A DNA stretch of 64,000 nt from Microvelia longipes. Taxonomy: Eukaryota > Arthropoda > Insecta > Hemiptera > Veliidae. Position numbers and translations under genes: made by a program. Shown piece by piece: positions 1-12,689 of the stretch; position 1 is the first letter of the stretch; each line of letters opens with the position of its first letter. The DNA lies in the NCBI GenBank assembly GCA_018340805.1, contig JACMZG010001863.1:23606377-23670376 (forward strand). The letters are read 5' to 3'. The notes under the pieces are model-generated. The model had not been told where the DNA came from. It ran no database searches and saw only the letters and a program-made list of their open reading frames with translations.

Positions 1-1
1 A

Positions 2-270
2 ACTTATAATGAGGAACTTCAATCTACTTCAGCACTTAACAAACTCATTAACGTTTATATCCAGTATCATATCAATCTACTGACCACTAATTCTTATAAA
101 AGTGCATTTATTTTAAATCCTTGCTTGGCGTTAAAGATAACCATCGTTCATTATCTGCCTTCACTCACTCCATTTTTCCACCTCAAACTAATGATGCTAT
201 TAAAATTAAATTTTCTCCTCCAGTTAAGGAATAGCTAAGTAACCTTGAAATTATTTAATTCGATCAGAGA
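2..270 (+). pseudogene. decayed coding fragment, family not recognised
   Basis: A frame open from base 2 (reads NYNEELQSTSALNKLINVY at its start) runs about 38 codons. The coding-like reading then seems to switch frame near base 118 into GVKDNHRSLSAFTHSIFPPQ, and meets TAG near base 232 with coding-like text after it. Composition (N, S, K, P, H mixed, few low-complexity runs) is more protein-like than the surrounding AT-rich DNA. I infer the eroded end of a transposon ORF or pseudogene that starts left of the window. I do not recognise the family, and chance cannot be excluded. Confidence 0.3.
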
Positions 271-2590
271 CGAAATAATATTATGCTATAAATTCACTTA
301 TATTCATTACAACTTCCATTACAGTGTAACTTCATAAATATAAAACATTTTATAATAGAGGATTGTAAAATTGGATTTTCATCTTATAAAGTAAACTAAT
401 TGGGGATCTAGTTTTGCAGAAGATTATCTTAGAAACTGTGGAATTGCCTTACTCAGACATGTTTAAATTAACCTGGTGAAATTTAATTATTCTTCCCTTT
501 TTACTTCGTGTTAATCTCACATCTTAAAACTTCTGTATTTTAATCTTTTAGTTTAAAGAATTAATTAAAAATATTTTGATGTAATAATATTAACTTTATC
601 TATTAGAATGTTGCAAATGAAACTTTATCATACCTATTTTGTACATTTAATACTGCAGTACTTATGCATGAAAAGAGTAAAATTAGTAATATTGCTTCAA
701 AACTTAGTGTATTCCATGGCAAAACTGAGGGAAATAATAGTTATTGAAACATAGCTGAAGAAATAACTATGTATATTTGTTATTCAATGTAATAAATAGA
801 GTTATTACTTTTCTTGTTTATTCCGTAGGTATATAGGAAAAGTATTGTGTTTGCACAAAAATCCGAAACCGGGATGTCACCTGAACTATTCGTTTTAGGT
901 GTTTCAAGGCTTCCCGAGTGTTTTCCACAAAGTTGTCTCTGTGTGTGTTTGTGTCTATTATGATCAGAGCTCCCTATGTATTTATGCTAGAGAATTGAAA
1001 TGTTGTATACAAATCAGTCTACCACTGTAGTTGTTCTATTTGGAAAGTAATTTTGATGACTTCATGAACCCGTAATAATGACTCAGCAAAAATTTCGAAA
1101 AATCATAAAAATGTTGCGATCAATTTGAGATTTGGCACGCATCTAGCCATGTATAAGACTAACATATGTGCCAAGTTTCGTCTTATTATTAGCATCACTT
1201 AAATTTTCACTTCATTTTAACTGTTTTTTACTGAAACATTATTAAAAAGCTATCAATAATATATATTTTAATAGCTTCTGTCAATATATATTTTTTTCTC
1301 ATTGATTTTTAAGAAGAAGCGTAGGAATGGTTATCTCTTATTTGTAATCAGCATTAAAGGAAATATAGACTTAAACTTTACGAAGAAAGAACTTATTAGT
1401 AAGTACTGCCTAAAGATAGAAAATAATTAAATAAACCCAAAAATATTATATAAATTCGAACTGAATAATCAATATTTAATTGAATAAATCAGATAAAGTT
1501 ATCTGGTATTTTGTGGTCAGTTGTTAACATTATTGCATATTGAGTTTTGTTTTCAATTTTTTTCTCTAAAAAAGAAACTTTAGAGGAATTTAGGTAAATC
1601 GTTGTATATGATTAGCTGTCTGGACCTCACAGGTTGATAATGAACACCTTATGTAATTTCTAGTGCTGCGCTGAAAGATGATAGTTGTTTATTTTCCCTA
1701 TTGCATCTAATTCAGGTCTTATAGTAAGTCGTTTACAAAAAGGATAAATTATTTTTAATTAGGGATATTGCAACTATTTGCATTAGATGATTGTAAATGG
1801 TTTTATAGTAAAATTTTAAAGAATATAATTTCTTTTTTAGAGCTACAACATTCATATGTTGAATAAGCTAATCAAAATAAAATTTAAAAATTTAGCGTTT
1901 TTTTAAGATCATGATGGATAACTATATAAATCCATTATTAGGTACCAACCGCAGGTTTGTTCAAATAATTTATATTAGTACAGTCAAGGAGTATAGTATT
2001 AATATACTATACTCATTGGTACAGTCATCTCTTACTAACCCCCAGCGTTGGTTTTTGTAATTTTTACTAACAGTAGTCATTCTAACCACAAATTAATTAA
2101 TTACCATTACTAACTTCTACTACTACTAACCAACTATAAAAGTATTACTTTGATTTCTAAACTGAGTCCCGAATATTAATATATGAGAAATATTGTGTAG
2201 ACTATAACATGAATATGTTTTTAGGAAGAACTATTGGTCAGACTTGCGGTGCAAAGTCTGGCTGGTTAGTCCCTCCCACGGAAGAAAAAATTATGTTCCC
2301 TGCAAAAATTGATTTTTCTCCCCATTTTCTATTGTATTGTTTCTTTAGAAATATACAGACTTTTTATGAGTGGAAAATGAAATTTAGAATTTATTATTTA
2401 AAACGAATGTAAAAACATATATAATCTCAATTGCAAAAGATATTTATTATAAAAGGAAGAAAAAATAAATTGATTCTCATATTATACAGGACTTGTTTAG
2501 AAGGCCTTGTTGCGGAATTAACCTTATTATCCACAGAGCTACCCATCTCGCGGTACTACAAAGTTTTATAATAGCCGCATCAAAGAAAAT
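271..2590. other. gene-free AT-rich stretch (besides the repeat at 804-1250)
   Basis: No exon-like frame is visible. The 67-codon frame at 2209-2412 has no recognisable product. A hairpin of CAGACTT and AAGTCTG lies at 2238-2259 inside it. The rest is AT-rich single-copy-looking sequence. Confidence 0.5.
804..1250 (+). repeat. 5S-derived dispersed repeat, 5' part
   Basis: This matches the 5' two thirds of the full copy at 57078-57767. It begins with a degenerate 'ttttcctcatttat' start and 'ccgtaggtatat..ggaaaagtattgtgtt'. It continues with a GGGATGTCACCTGAA block, a GTGTGTGT-rich block, 'tttatgctagag', 'atttggcacgc' and 'gtataagactaacatatgtg'. It stops before the 5S-like part. The boundary on the right is approximate. 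Confidence 0.75.
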
Positions 2591-2594
2591 TGAA

Positions 2595-2862
2595 ACCACT
2601 TCAGTTTTATTTGCTAATTACTATAACATCAGGTTACTTCAGCAGTTACAACTTCAGTTTGTTTTGCAGTCACAATCACTTCGGTTTGACTTCGCAGTTA
2701 CAATAACTTCAGTTTAATTTCGCAGTTACAATCACTTCAGTTTGTTTTGCGGTCACAATCACTTCAGTTTGATTTCGCAGTTACAAAACTTTAGTTTGAC
2801 TTGGCACTTACAATCAATTCATTTTTATTTCGCAGTTACAATCTTATCAGTTTAATAAGTTT
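2595..2862. repeat. 27-28 bp minisatellite, about 8 to 9 diverged copies
   Basis: The unit reads approximately 'acttcagtttgatttcgcag' followed by 'ttacaatc'. Successive copies differ by 1-5 substitutions and 1-bp indels. The variants 'ttttgcagtcacaatc' and 'tttcgcagttacaatc' alternate, suggesting an older two-unit structure. The 74-codon frame at 2493-2717 partly crosses the array and is not taken as a gene. Confidence 0.8.
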
Positions 2863-4088
2863 GTCAGTCTGTTTGATGCTAATCTAAGAGGTCATCTGGC
2901 TTTCTTTTTAAGTTGCTTTCTACTATCATTTATGTATTAATATAGGTTATCGGAAAAAAGACGATTTAAATACTTATTGAATTGAAAGTTGGAATTAAAT
3001 TAGAATAATCTCACTACACAACGCTGAGTCTTATATGCATACATTAAAATTATCTCTGATCAAACTTATTGCAAATGTAGTCTTTACTTAAGGAACTGAA
3101 GTCGAACTAAAGATTTTTTATTAATACTTTTTTACATTTTAACCTAATTAAGAAACCAGAAAAGTTTGCTACCTCGTTACAACCTTATTAAGAAAAGAGA
3201 ATTTGTATGCAGTGTGTTGCATATTGTTCTTAATCGTTGAAAAGGTCAATACCAAGTAATCCTACGCAAAAAAAAATAGAATGCATAAAACTTCTTTTAG
3301 GAATTATAATCATACAGTTATAATATTAGAAGTATGACATTTTAATAAAGAAATTAAAAGACAAAACTTTTATATTGTTTTGAAATTAATTGGTAAGCTG
3401 TACTGGAATTTTATAAGTTTTATTTGTATCTATTGTCATACGCGAAACTATTACACCAACGCAATTCTTATTATACTTTTCTTAGGTATGAACTTATGAC
3501 ATACTTATTATACTTTATCGACATTATAACATTGATGAATACATGAAAATACAATAGTTTCTGATTTCCTGTGTTAGACTTTATGAACTTATATGTAACG
3601 TGAATCGCCAAAAAGTTAATATGTATACTACATTTTTTTTAAAAACTTTTTGTTGCTATTATTACAATCTTTACTAGTCTTTCAGTGGTAGCATATAAAT
3701 ATATGTAACCTTCTTCACGTCCAATAAACTCTTTATAGCACAATTTTTATTTCAGGAAGGGGAACTTGATCAAAGACTAGTAGAACCTCAAAAGGTCTTA
3801 TTACTAACTCTCTATAGGCGGTAGGGCGCAAAAAAATATAAAAACAGCTAATTTCTTTTTGAACAAGTGATTACTAAACTCGAGGACGAAGTTTATTAAT
3901 TATTAATAAATCTTTACAAATATACAGCAGTGGCATCAATCTCTTCACCCCTTCTCCATTTATATGATCTACCTCATATGATTATTTTTTTATTGAAAAT
4001 CTGTAATAACGTTCAGCTTAGTAACATTAACCTACATGCATGTCATCGGGAAATCTCGGTGCTGTAATTTTTATGACCTAAGCCAATT
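2863..4088. other. gene-free AT-rich stretch
   Basis: No frame longer than 60 codons and no recognisable repeat beyond simple A/T runs. Confidence 0.5.
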
Positions 4089-4600
4089 AGCCAGACAGTT
4101 CGGGTTCGATCACAGTTTAGGCCTTTAGTATTTTTATGCTTGGACAGCCAGACAGTTCGGGTTCAATCACAGTTTAGGCCTTTAGTATTTTTATGCTTGG
4201 ACAGCCAGACAGTTCGGGTTCGATCACGGTTTAGGCCTTTAATATTTTTATGCTTGGACAGCCAGACAGTTCGGGTTCAATCACAGTTTAGGCCTTTAGT
4301 ATTTTTATGCTTGGACAGCCAGACAGTTCGGGTTCGATCACAGTTTAGGCCTTTAGTATTTTTATGCTTGGACAGCCAGACAGTTCGGGTTCGATCTCAG
4401 TTTAGGCCTTTAGTATTTTTATGGTTGGACAGCCAGACAGTTCGGGTTTGATCACAGTTTAGGCCTTTAGTATTTTATTCTTGGACAGCCAGACAGTTCG
4501 GGTTCGATCACAGTTTAGGCCTTTAATATTTTTATGCTTGGACAGCCAGACAGTCTGGGTTCAATCACAGTTTAGGCCTTTAATATTTTTATGCTTGGAT
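4089..4600. repeat. 57-bp minisatellite, 9 copies
   Basis: Unit starts are seen at 4089, 4146, 4203, 4260, 4317, 4374, 4431, about 4488 and 4544. Each unit starts 'agccagacagttcgggttcg' and ends 'tatttttatgcttggac'. Copies are about 95% identical, and one has a 1-bp deletion. The period is 19 codons, so one frame stays open for 103 codons (4140-4451) and repeats a 19-residue peptide. This is a by-product of the period, not evidence of a gene. Each unit contains GGTTCGATCAC, which resembles a Pol III B box. Confidence 0.92.
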
Positions 4601-5340
4601 TGAAAATGCTTAGGTGTGCAGAGGTTTACTCTTTAGAGCCCTTAAGATCGTAAAATATCCTTAGCATTTAACGAACCTCGGCTTAGGTAAAATTTAGTAA
4701 CGTGGCCAGGTTACTTCTTTCTAAATAAAGCTATAGAAATTTAATTACCTTATAAGACGTATCGATGTTCCTACTTGTTATGTGTGATCTAACACCTCTC
4801 CCTTATTGCTACCTCTATCACTAATAGATCATTGTCAGACGTAAGCTGATACAGAAGACCATATAGTGATTTGCGTAAGATTAAAGATCTTTTAAAACGG
4901 CTGAGGGCTCAGGCCAGATTCGTCTAATGCTTAATTACTTAAAAGTAAATTACTAATTCCGTAAAAACAGCTGATTTTTACCACACAATAGAGCCTAAAG
5001 TAAAATCACGTATAATTTTTATCGCATAAAAAACAATTATACATTATTATTGCCCTTGTTTTAATTTTATGCAAATCGGCTTTGTGACATGAAGCCGTAA
5101 GGGCATTAGCCAACTAAGTAATCTTAACTTGCTTATTAAAAATAAAAAAGCGCAACTTGCATTTTTACTATCGGCATCTTACCATTTGGTAAAATGCCAT
5201 CTTTAAATAATTAAAGATTTTTTAAATTATTTTCTGCTTTAAATTAATTATTGAGAAATTACAGATTTAGACATTTTTGTTTAAATTTAATCTTAAATTT
5301 CTTAATATTATATTAGTATTTATTTATTTACGTATTAACA
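4601..5340. other. gene-free AT-rich stretch
   Basis: No coding frame is supported. There is a short inverted motif 'taccatttggta' at 5179-5190 and otherwise A/T-rich sequence. Confidence 0.45.
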
Positions 5341-5561
5341 GTTTTTGTTGGATCATAAAAGTTAAGCAGCAACGAGCATGGTCAGTTCCTGGATGGGTGA
5401 CCGCTGGGAATAAAAGGATGCTTTTGCAATCTGAGGACGAGCGAAGCGAGTCCAAAGAGGTTGCAAATTGAATTTAATGATTTGCAATTTTAAGGACGAG
5501 TGAAGCGAGTCCGAATAAGGATGTATGTTTCAGGAAAAGTTCCAAGGTGTACCGGGTTTTT
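5341..5561 (+). repeat. 5S-derived dispersed repeat, 3' part with the 5S-like segment
   Basis: Bases 5351-5412 follow the 3' half of animal 5S rRNA: 'gatca' then 'gttaagcagcaacgagc', 'ggtcagttcctgg' and 'atgggtgaccgctggg', in the same order and spacing as the 5S loop A / box C region. This is followed by two 'gacgagcgaagcgagtcc'-type words and the repeat's 3' end 'gttccaaggtgtaccggg'. The next repeat head (5562) starts immediately, so two copies lie head to tail. Confidence 0.85.
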
Positions 5562-5745
5562 TTCCTTTTATCGTGTATACCGTAGGTATTTTGGAAAAGT
5601 ATTTTCAAAGTGTTTGCAATAAAAATAAAAAAAAACCGGGATGTCACCTGAATTATCCGTTTCAGGTGTTTTTAAGGCCTCCTTAGTGTTTTTTACAAAT
5701 TTGTCTGTCTGGACGTGTGTGTGTCTGTTATCAGAGTAGTAATTA
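5562..5745 (+). repeat. 5S-derived dispersed repeat, 5' part
   Basis: Starts directly after the 3' end of the preceding copy. It carries 'taccgtaggtattttgg', the GGGATGTCACCTGAA block and the GTGTGTGT block, then is truncated near 5745. Confidence 0.8.
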
Positions 5746-6710
5746 ATTTACTTTTCATTTTAAAGATCAAACCGTAATCTTATGCACATTCTTCCTCTAA
5801 ATATCTTTATATCTAAAAGTTTATTTTACCTTTAAACTTTAAAAAAACATTATTGTAAAATCTTTTAACTTTGTTTTTAAATTGTTTGCCATCAATTAAA
5901 CTTGTTAAAAATTATTCATGTCAATAAAACTTGTAAATTCTTTTCTAAGTTATGAAAATGTAGAAGTTGAGAAAATGTACATTATTTTCCACCTCACTGA
6001 ACTGTTAATAATTTATTTAAGATAATGATACATTTAAGCCGAGTCAAATATTACTTGGCGACAAACTGAAGAAAATCATACACATTCGTTAACAGAATAT
6101 AAACATACATTCACACATTCATGCATACACATTGTGTGTGCTAAAGTATTATATTTTATTAAGGAATAATCTTAAGGTATATTTTACACTGCTTGTTTAT
6201 AAAACTAATTAGTAGGATTTAAAGGTAAAACTTTTAAGATACATAATTATTTACAAACTTAGGTAAGGAAAAACTGTCGAAATATTTAGCGCTTATTGAA
6301 TGAGAATTAGCGCTTATAGAGTTTCTGAGACAACAAATGAACAATTTCCATGTGTGACTTGTTACTTGTTGATTATACTTATTGATTTCACATTAGAGGT
6401 AAACATTATACATGAATTCTTGTTATGGGTACATTCGAATTGTCAATTCGAATTATTTGAATATTATTATTGAGTGTTTGATCTTTTAATTACAATATTC
6501 GTATTGAAAATTAAACGACAAAAGGAACGTTCGAGTTGAAACGCAGATATACGCTAAGTTTACGATAAGTTTTAATTTGAAATACAAAACGAATATTTGA
6601 CTTGAAATTCGAAAGATAAATCGAATAAAATTGTCTATATTTCGTAAACGGTTGATACAACAGGACTCAACACAACATTACATATTTCGTTGCCCTTGTG
6701 GATTTTATAA
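5746..6710. other. gene-free AT-rich stretch
   Basis: No coding frame is supported. Around 6430-6620 the word 'ttcgaa/attcga' recurs about every 20-50 bases, giving a mildly periodic texture without a clear tandem unit. Confidence 0.45.
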
Positions 6711-6878
6711 TACGACACACGGCTAAAATCAATTGACAGCGTGAGAAAATAATGCGAGGGAGCCAATGAGGTTAGTCCTGGTTGTTAAACCACGCCCTCA
6801 ATTTCAAATCAGGCCGACCATATTGGTTCCTCATTTCAATTTTCCCGTGCTGTCAACTGATTTTAGCCATGTGTCGTA
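6711..6878. mobile_element. MITE, family A, copy 1 (168 bp)
   Basis: Terminal inverted repeats of about 40 bp begin 'tacgacacacggctaaaatc' on the left. On the right they end 'ttttagccatgtgtcgta'. A subterminal GTTGACAG/CTGTCAAC pair is present. The interior is itself partly palindromic ('gagccaatgaggtt' against 'attggttcctc'). Two further copies are at 60359 and 61753. There is no coding capacity, so it is non-autonomous. Confidence 0.85.
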
Positions 6879-6989
6879 CTTTAGATATCTCGGACTTCAT
6901 GCAATCTTGGTAACAAGCCTAGGATGTAGCTTGTTAATCTAATAATGCCACAAAAATTAAAACGAGTAATTCATTTTTCGTATTCGAAG

Positions 6990-7110
6990 ATCCATACGAG
7001 ATTTATATAAGATAGATATATGAGATTTATATAAAAGATATATATGAGAGAGATAAGATATATACGAGAGATATAAGATTTATACAAGAGATATAAGATT
7101 TATACGAGTA
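6990..7110. repeat. degenerate about 20-bp tandem repeat
   Basis: Repeated 'gagatataagatttata' words with variable A/T spacing, five to six copies. Confidence 0.6.
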
Positions 7111-7214
7111 ATTCACTCGTATTCAGTGAACATTTATAAGTATAAACATTATAAAAATTTATAATGTTTATACAGCATAGGTATTTTTTTATCTCTGAAT
7201 TTCAAGCTTTAGAA

Positions 7215-7645
7215 ATCGAAATTATTGATAGTGCGAAAAAACACAAAAATTATTGATGGTGGGGAAAAGTACTAAAATTATTGATAGTGGGGAAAAACAC
7301 TATACGTATTGTGGGGAAAACATTAAAATTATTGATAGTAGGGAAAAACACTATACGTATTGATTGTGGGGAAAACATTAAAATTATTGATAGTGGGGAA
7401 AAGACACTATAAGTATTGATTGTGGGGAAAGCATTAAAATTATTGATAGTGGGGAAAAAACACTATAAGAATTGATTGTGGGGAAAACATTAAAATTATT
7501 GATAGTGGGGAAAAGTACTAAAATTATTGATAGTGGGCAAAAAACACTATAAGTATTGATAGTTGGGAAAACATTTAAATTATTGATAGTGGGGGAAACA
7601 CTATAAGTATTGATAGTGGGGAAACATTAAAATTATTGATAGAAG
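7215..7645. repeat. composite minisatellite of about 27 bp subunits
   Basis: Alternating subunits 'aaaattattgatagtgggg' and 'actataagtattgattgtgg', each ending GGGGAAAA, form a higher-order unit near 55 bp. The array spans about 430 bp with small length changes. No frame is kept. Confidence 0.85.
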
Positions 7646-8969
7646 GAAATAAGTTGTACTAACATTATTAATGAATTTAGTACAACTGTTTAAGCTCTAT
7701 ATTTTCTCCGTTATAATTTATTCATAATACGTTTGTACCACAATTTTTAATTAACTCCCTCACCTCCTGCAATTAAAGTATTAATGTTTTTATTAATTAA
7801 CCTCTGCAATTTCTATAGGTTGCATCTCATTGTGAGGTAAAACTTTATGTGTTTTTAATTAATACAAAAATAATTAAAATCAAATAAAATTATAACACCT
7901 TACAACGTACTTAAATACTCTATTCGAAAAATTTCTAAAAAATTTCGATTAACTGCAGAGATAACCTTTTTAAAGCCAGTTTCTTCTAGGTGGTTCATTT
8001 GCATACCTGATAATGCCTATTTGTTTTAACTCTTCCTTCTGTCCTGAGACTTTAATTTTAACACTGAATAAATTTCTTTATAAGAATTCCTAAATAAAAA
8101 TCAATTAATAATAGGCTTACCCATCAAATTTATGTTTTTAACCAATTTATTTACGCGGTTATAAATTATTTACCTAAAATTGATATTTAAAATAAAAAAA
8201 ATACTAAATAATATTTATAATTAATTTATAATTTTTATAACATATATTATCTTTTAGTTACTGCTTTCTTACAATATTTAATTTTTTACTTTCTTAGATT
8301 ATTTTTTGTAAATCAGAAGATTAAAGATTTGTAAATCAGGTTTTAGATTTTAAAAAAATATTTTTTTGCTCTGAATTTATCCCGTTATACTTGGCAAACC
8401 TGTCTTTTCGTTTTCGAAGTCTTTTTACTTGTCTGTTCTTAACGCCACTAGATTTCACCACTTGTCAAGAAACCTTCATTAAGTAACAAAATCTTAATAG
8501 CAGAACAATTTCAAAAATATTTCGTTGTTAGTATTAGAATATAAATTATTTTTAAAAGTTTAATATCAATTTGTATTTATATTTCTTTATCAATCCTAAC
8601 CTTTATTTAAATTATTGCACTTTTTCTGTTAAATGTAACTAAAGCCCAGGATAATAAACTTTTATATTTATTTTATTTTCTTATTTACGTACATGGAATT
8701 AAATATAGTATCAATATGGTCATGTAAAAACTTTTGCCAAGTATTTACGGATTAACTTCTGTCTCTGTATTAGCATAAATAGAAATGCTATCAATTATTT
8801 TTCAAATTTTATGCTGCCTAACAGCCATTTAAAAGTTATATGTTTTTATTATACATGCTTTCTGTTAGTTTATGAATCTTATACCTTAATTACTCAATTT
8901 TTCAAGCTGTTTAATTTTAAGCAGTACTTGATAAATTATTTTTAAGACCTTATTTTGAAGGATTTTAAA
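7646..8969. other. gene-free AT-rich stretch
   Basis: Very AT-rich with no supported exon and no recognised repeat. Confidence 0.5.
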
Positions 8970-8982
8970 CACACACACACAC

Positions 8983-9067
<85 letters not shown>
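8970..9067. repeat. (AC)n(TA)n microsatellite
   Basis: About 8 AC units followed by about 40 TA units. Confidence 0.97.
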
Positions 9068-9069
<2 letters not shown>

Positions 9070-10385
9070 CATCATTAATTACGGGGTAAGAGCGGCATAA
9101 ACTGTTACGTGTCGGGACGTAACATGACTACACATTAAATTCTATATTTAAAGAGTGCAAGAAGAAAGAAGAAAATCCACAGTTTGAATAAAATAATAAA
9201 ATTCATCAAAAGTTTTGTAACCTCAAACACGTTTTACAATGATATTCTTTAAGCTTTTAGAAGGTATTATTTTTATATATACCTAATTAATATTTACCGA
9301 AATTTGACATTTTTTTCTTTCGACTTTTTTAATTTTTTATATGGGTTGATATTGCCTTATCATAGAAGCAAACAGCTCTTGGATAAACTTTCGTGATGTA
9401 TAGATTTGTTTTAAAAATTTTATAATCCTTAAATTAATGTAAGCCTTAAATATTGTGTTATGATTAATTTTCATTTAAAAAGGACTCAATAATATACTTA
9501 AAACTTAAATTAAATAGTGCTGTAATGCTTATTGAACAAATTTTATTGGTAAATAACTAATGTTTGTACTTTTTTCTCAAGGGTGTTTCAAAAAGTTAAA
9601 TTATATAAATAAATCTTGGCTGTGTAATTAAAAAACGCACTTCTTTAACCGGACCTTTTTTTTGCCAAAATATTACTTAAAAAATAAATCATAATTTTGA
9701 AAATAATTTATTACATAAACTTACAATTTTCCGCAATCGTTTTTTTTTTATTTTATTTTTTATAGTAGCGAAAGTAAAGACTCCTATTGTTACTAAAATA
9801 ATAAATAGGTCTACATTTTAGATATTTTGTATTAGATTTCATGACGGAATTCGAAGTAGTTTGGGCCCATAGATCAGGTACTCGCTGACAGAAGGTAGTA
9901 TTTAGATAACACCCCAAAATATGAAAGAAATTACACGTGTTATTTGTTAGCGACTTCGTCACGTTATTTAATTCTTTACCTTTATTTTGTACGTGAAATA
10001 CTCAGATTTTTTTTTACTGACCTATAAATCAAATATAATTTTAGACTACAAATTTTGAAATCTGTGAACATATTTTTTATAGTTTTGAATACTTCATTAT
10101 TTTAAAGGATTAAAAGAAACGTCGAAAACAAAACATATTGAGGTTTAAAGTGTGAGCTATTTTATTTGATCGTTTCTTCTGGGTTTATTTCTATAGTGGT
10201 GACGATAAGATTGGCTTGTTAATACGAGGAGCAAGAATCGCAAGAAGGGACATCGTCACTTACTAGACATAGATTCCTGAAACCGATGATGCTGTCAGAG
10301 TAATTAATTGATTAATTGTAGTATCACACCCTAGAGTCAAGGACTTATCTTTTGACATCTGTTTTTCTACTAGTTCGACATTTTG
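9068..10385. other. gene-free stretch with one unrecognised minus-strand frame
   Basis: The minus frame 9753-9962 (69 codons) has a mixed, protein-like composition in its middle (CQRVPDLWAQTTSNSV). No family is recognised, and there are no splice sites or conserved neighbours. It is left uncalled. Confidence 0.4.
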
Positions 10386-10677
<292 letters not shown>

Positions 10678-12689
10678 TATCGTGTCAAACTCTATAGTTG
10701 AAGGGTCAAATAAGCTTTCTTCTACTGCGTGTCCGAATTCTAAAATGAGTGGGTTACTCTGTAGGTTATATTTATACTAAACTCACTCCTAAAACTGTAA
10801 TGCAACCCTAATATTTACTGTCAAGTATATTGAAAAAGTATTGTGATTACCCTAAAATTAAAGCATCCGTTATATGAGTTATTAGGGCGTCTTTAGTGGG
10901 TTTAGTCCTGTTGTGATTATGCTTGAGAGTAGGAACTCGTCACAAAACTTAAGGTCTACTTGTGGTTTTTTCACAATAATCTCACAACCTAGTTATTTAT
11001 CCTAATAAATTTATTTATAGAGTGTTTAGTAAGTATAAGAGGCTTGTCAGTTGTTGTCCTCACCTAACTTAAAACAAATCACGATAACTTACAGAATTAT
11101 TAAAAGTTGTCATTATTATTTATCTTGATGAAACTCAGCTGTATCCGTTCCTGTAGATCTCTCTTAAAACAAAAATGCATTTATAAAGAATGCTTAAGAA
11201 TGTTTTACATTAAGCTCAACTATGCAAATGACGGAACTCGACAATATCTTTTAATTTTAATCCGGTTTTTAAGGCAACTAGACAATTCCTAAAGGTTTTA
11301 GTGCCATACCATACTTCCTTATCTATAATTATAACTTTTATTATAGATTTGGGTTAGGAAGCTCTTAGTCTTGAAGTACTAAATAATTCCTTAACAAAAT
11401 TATCCTTGCACAAAGCATACATTATTTATGTAAGGATATTACTGAGAACACCCAAGAATACATTAAAGTATAAGTAGGAATCAAACTGACATTTAAATTA
11501 GAATGATGCACTAAATTTGCCTTTATATTTAAATAATTTATATCTTTAAAGAGATAGAAGAGTAGGTTAATCCGTAAATTATATTACCAACAGGTGGTAT
11601 TCAAATAAATCTATATTTAAATTCGAATATGAGATCGTTCTTAGTTTACCTATATTATTTTAATAGTAAAAGCTACTTTATTATTCAAAGCATTTTGTTT
11701 AAATTAGGAGAACTTTATTGGATTTTAAATTAAAGAACTTGGGTGGGTCATCAAAAATGATATGCAGATTTCACTAAGTTGAAGCCACCGTATCATCATT
11801 GAATACATTCCTTGAAGGCTTTCAAATTATTTGGGTGGGGCATTTTTTTGTAAAGTCAGCGTGGGCGTCCTACTATACAAAACTCCTCAGCTTGGCACTT
11901 CATAAATCCCTGGTTTCTTATACTACTTGGCCAAGGACTTTTTAAGTATATTTTTTCTGTTCGTAACTTTTTGTTAACTTGAAAAAACACCTGGCGCCCC
12001 TGTTGTCCTTGTGACCAACATCACTATAATAAAATTAAGTATATGCTGTATGCAATAACAATCATTATACAATTTTGCATGCATTGTTCTGCATATTAAT
12101 TTTTTTCTTTAATATTTTATTATTTCGACTAAATTTTTTCTTTACTTAGGAAGCGTAGGTGTTCAGAGTTACAGAACAAGTTTGAACAAAAATGTACAAT
12201 GTACTTTCTCTCTTATTTTGACGTCAAAAACTTTTGTCGGTTTTTGGCAATATTTCAAAACGGAATCAATTCCTTATTCTGCTTTAATGAAGTATAAATT
12301 GCCAAGTTTAAAGTCTTAGTTTTCGTGGGTATGAGATTATAAAAGATTGTGATTTGAATAACTAATTGATGATTAATTTACATCGCGAGCTAAGGATATA
12401 ATTATATATTTAATTACATAAAAATCCTAATTTTGAAATTTTGTCATTCATTATACAAATTGTCTTTAAAGTTAGGTTTCCTGGTTCCAAGCATATCAAA
12501 ATTAAAATTGTTAAAATAAAAGTTATAATACCTTCTTTGCATAAAAACAACATTCTTCGACATTTCATTGCAATTTTTTTTAAAAAACTTAATGCTTATA
12601 ACTTTTCTTTGATCTAAAGATAGCTATTTGCAATTCACAGTTCATAGCAGTGCCACCGTCGCTGATAAGAAATTGATAACAAAAAGGTG
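10678..12689. other. gene-free stretch, partly GC-richer
   Basis: No exon is supported. 11750-12020 is richer in GC (words such as 'ctggcgcccctgttg') than its flanks and may be an eroded transposon, but no domain can be read. Confidence 0.4.

Noticed and set aside
4140..4451. 103-codon frame with a 19-residue repeat
   Set aside because: The 57-bp minisatellite period is a multiple of three, which keeps a frame open. No gene signals lie around it.
5351..5412. Functional 5S rRNA gene
   Set aside because: Only the 3' half of 5S is recognisable, with substitutions. It is embedded in a dispersed repeat, so it is a derivative and not a gene.
6700..6900. tRNA gene suggested by a GGTTAGTCC-like word
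   Set aside because: The word is part of the MITE interior. No A box, anticodon arm or acceptor stem can be built.
9753..9962. 69-codon minus frame with protein-like middle
   Set aside because: No family is recognised, the frame is short, and there are no splice or start signals. It is kept only as a note.
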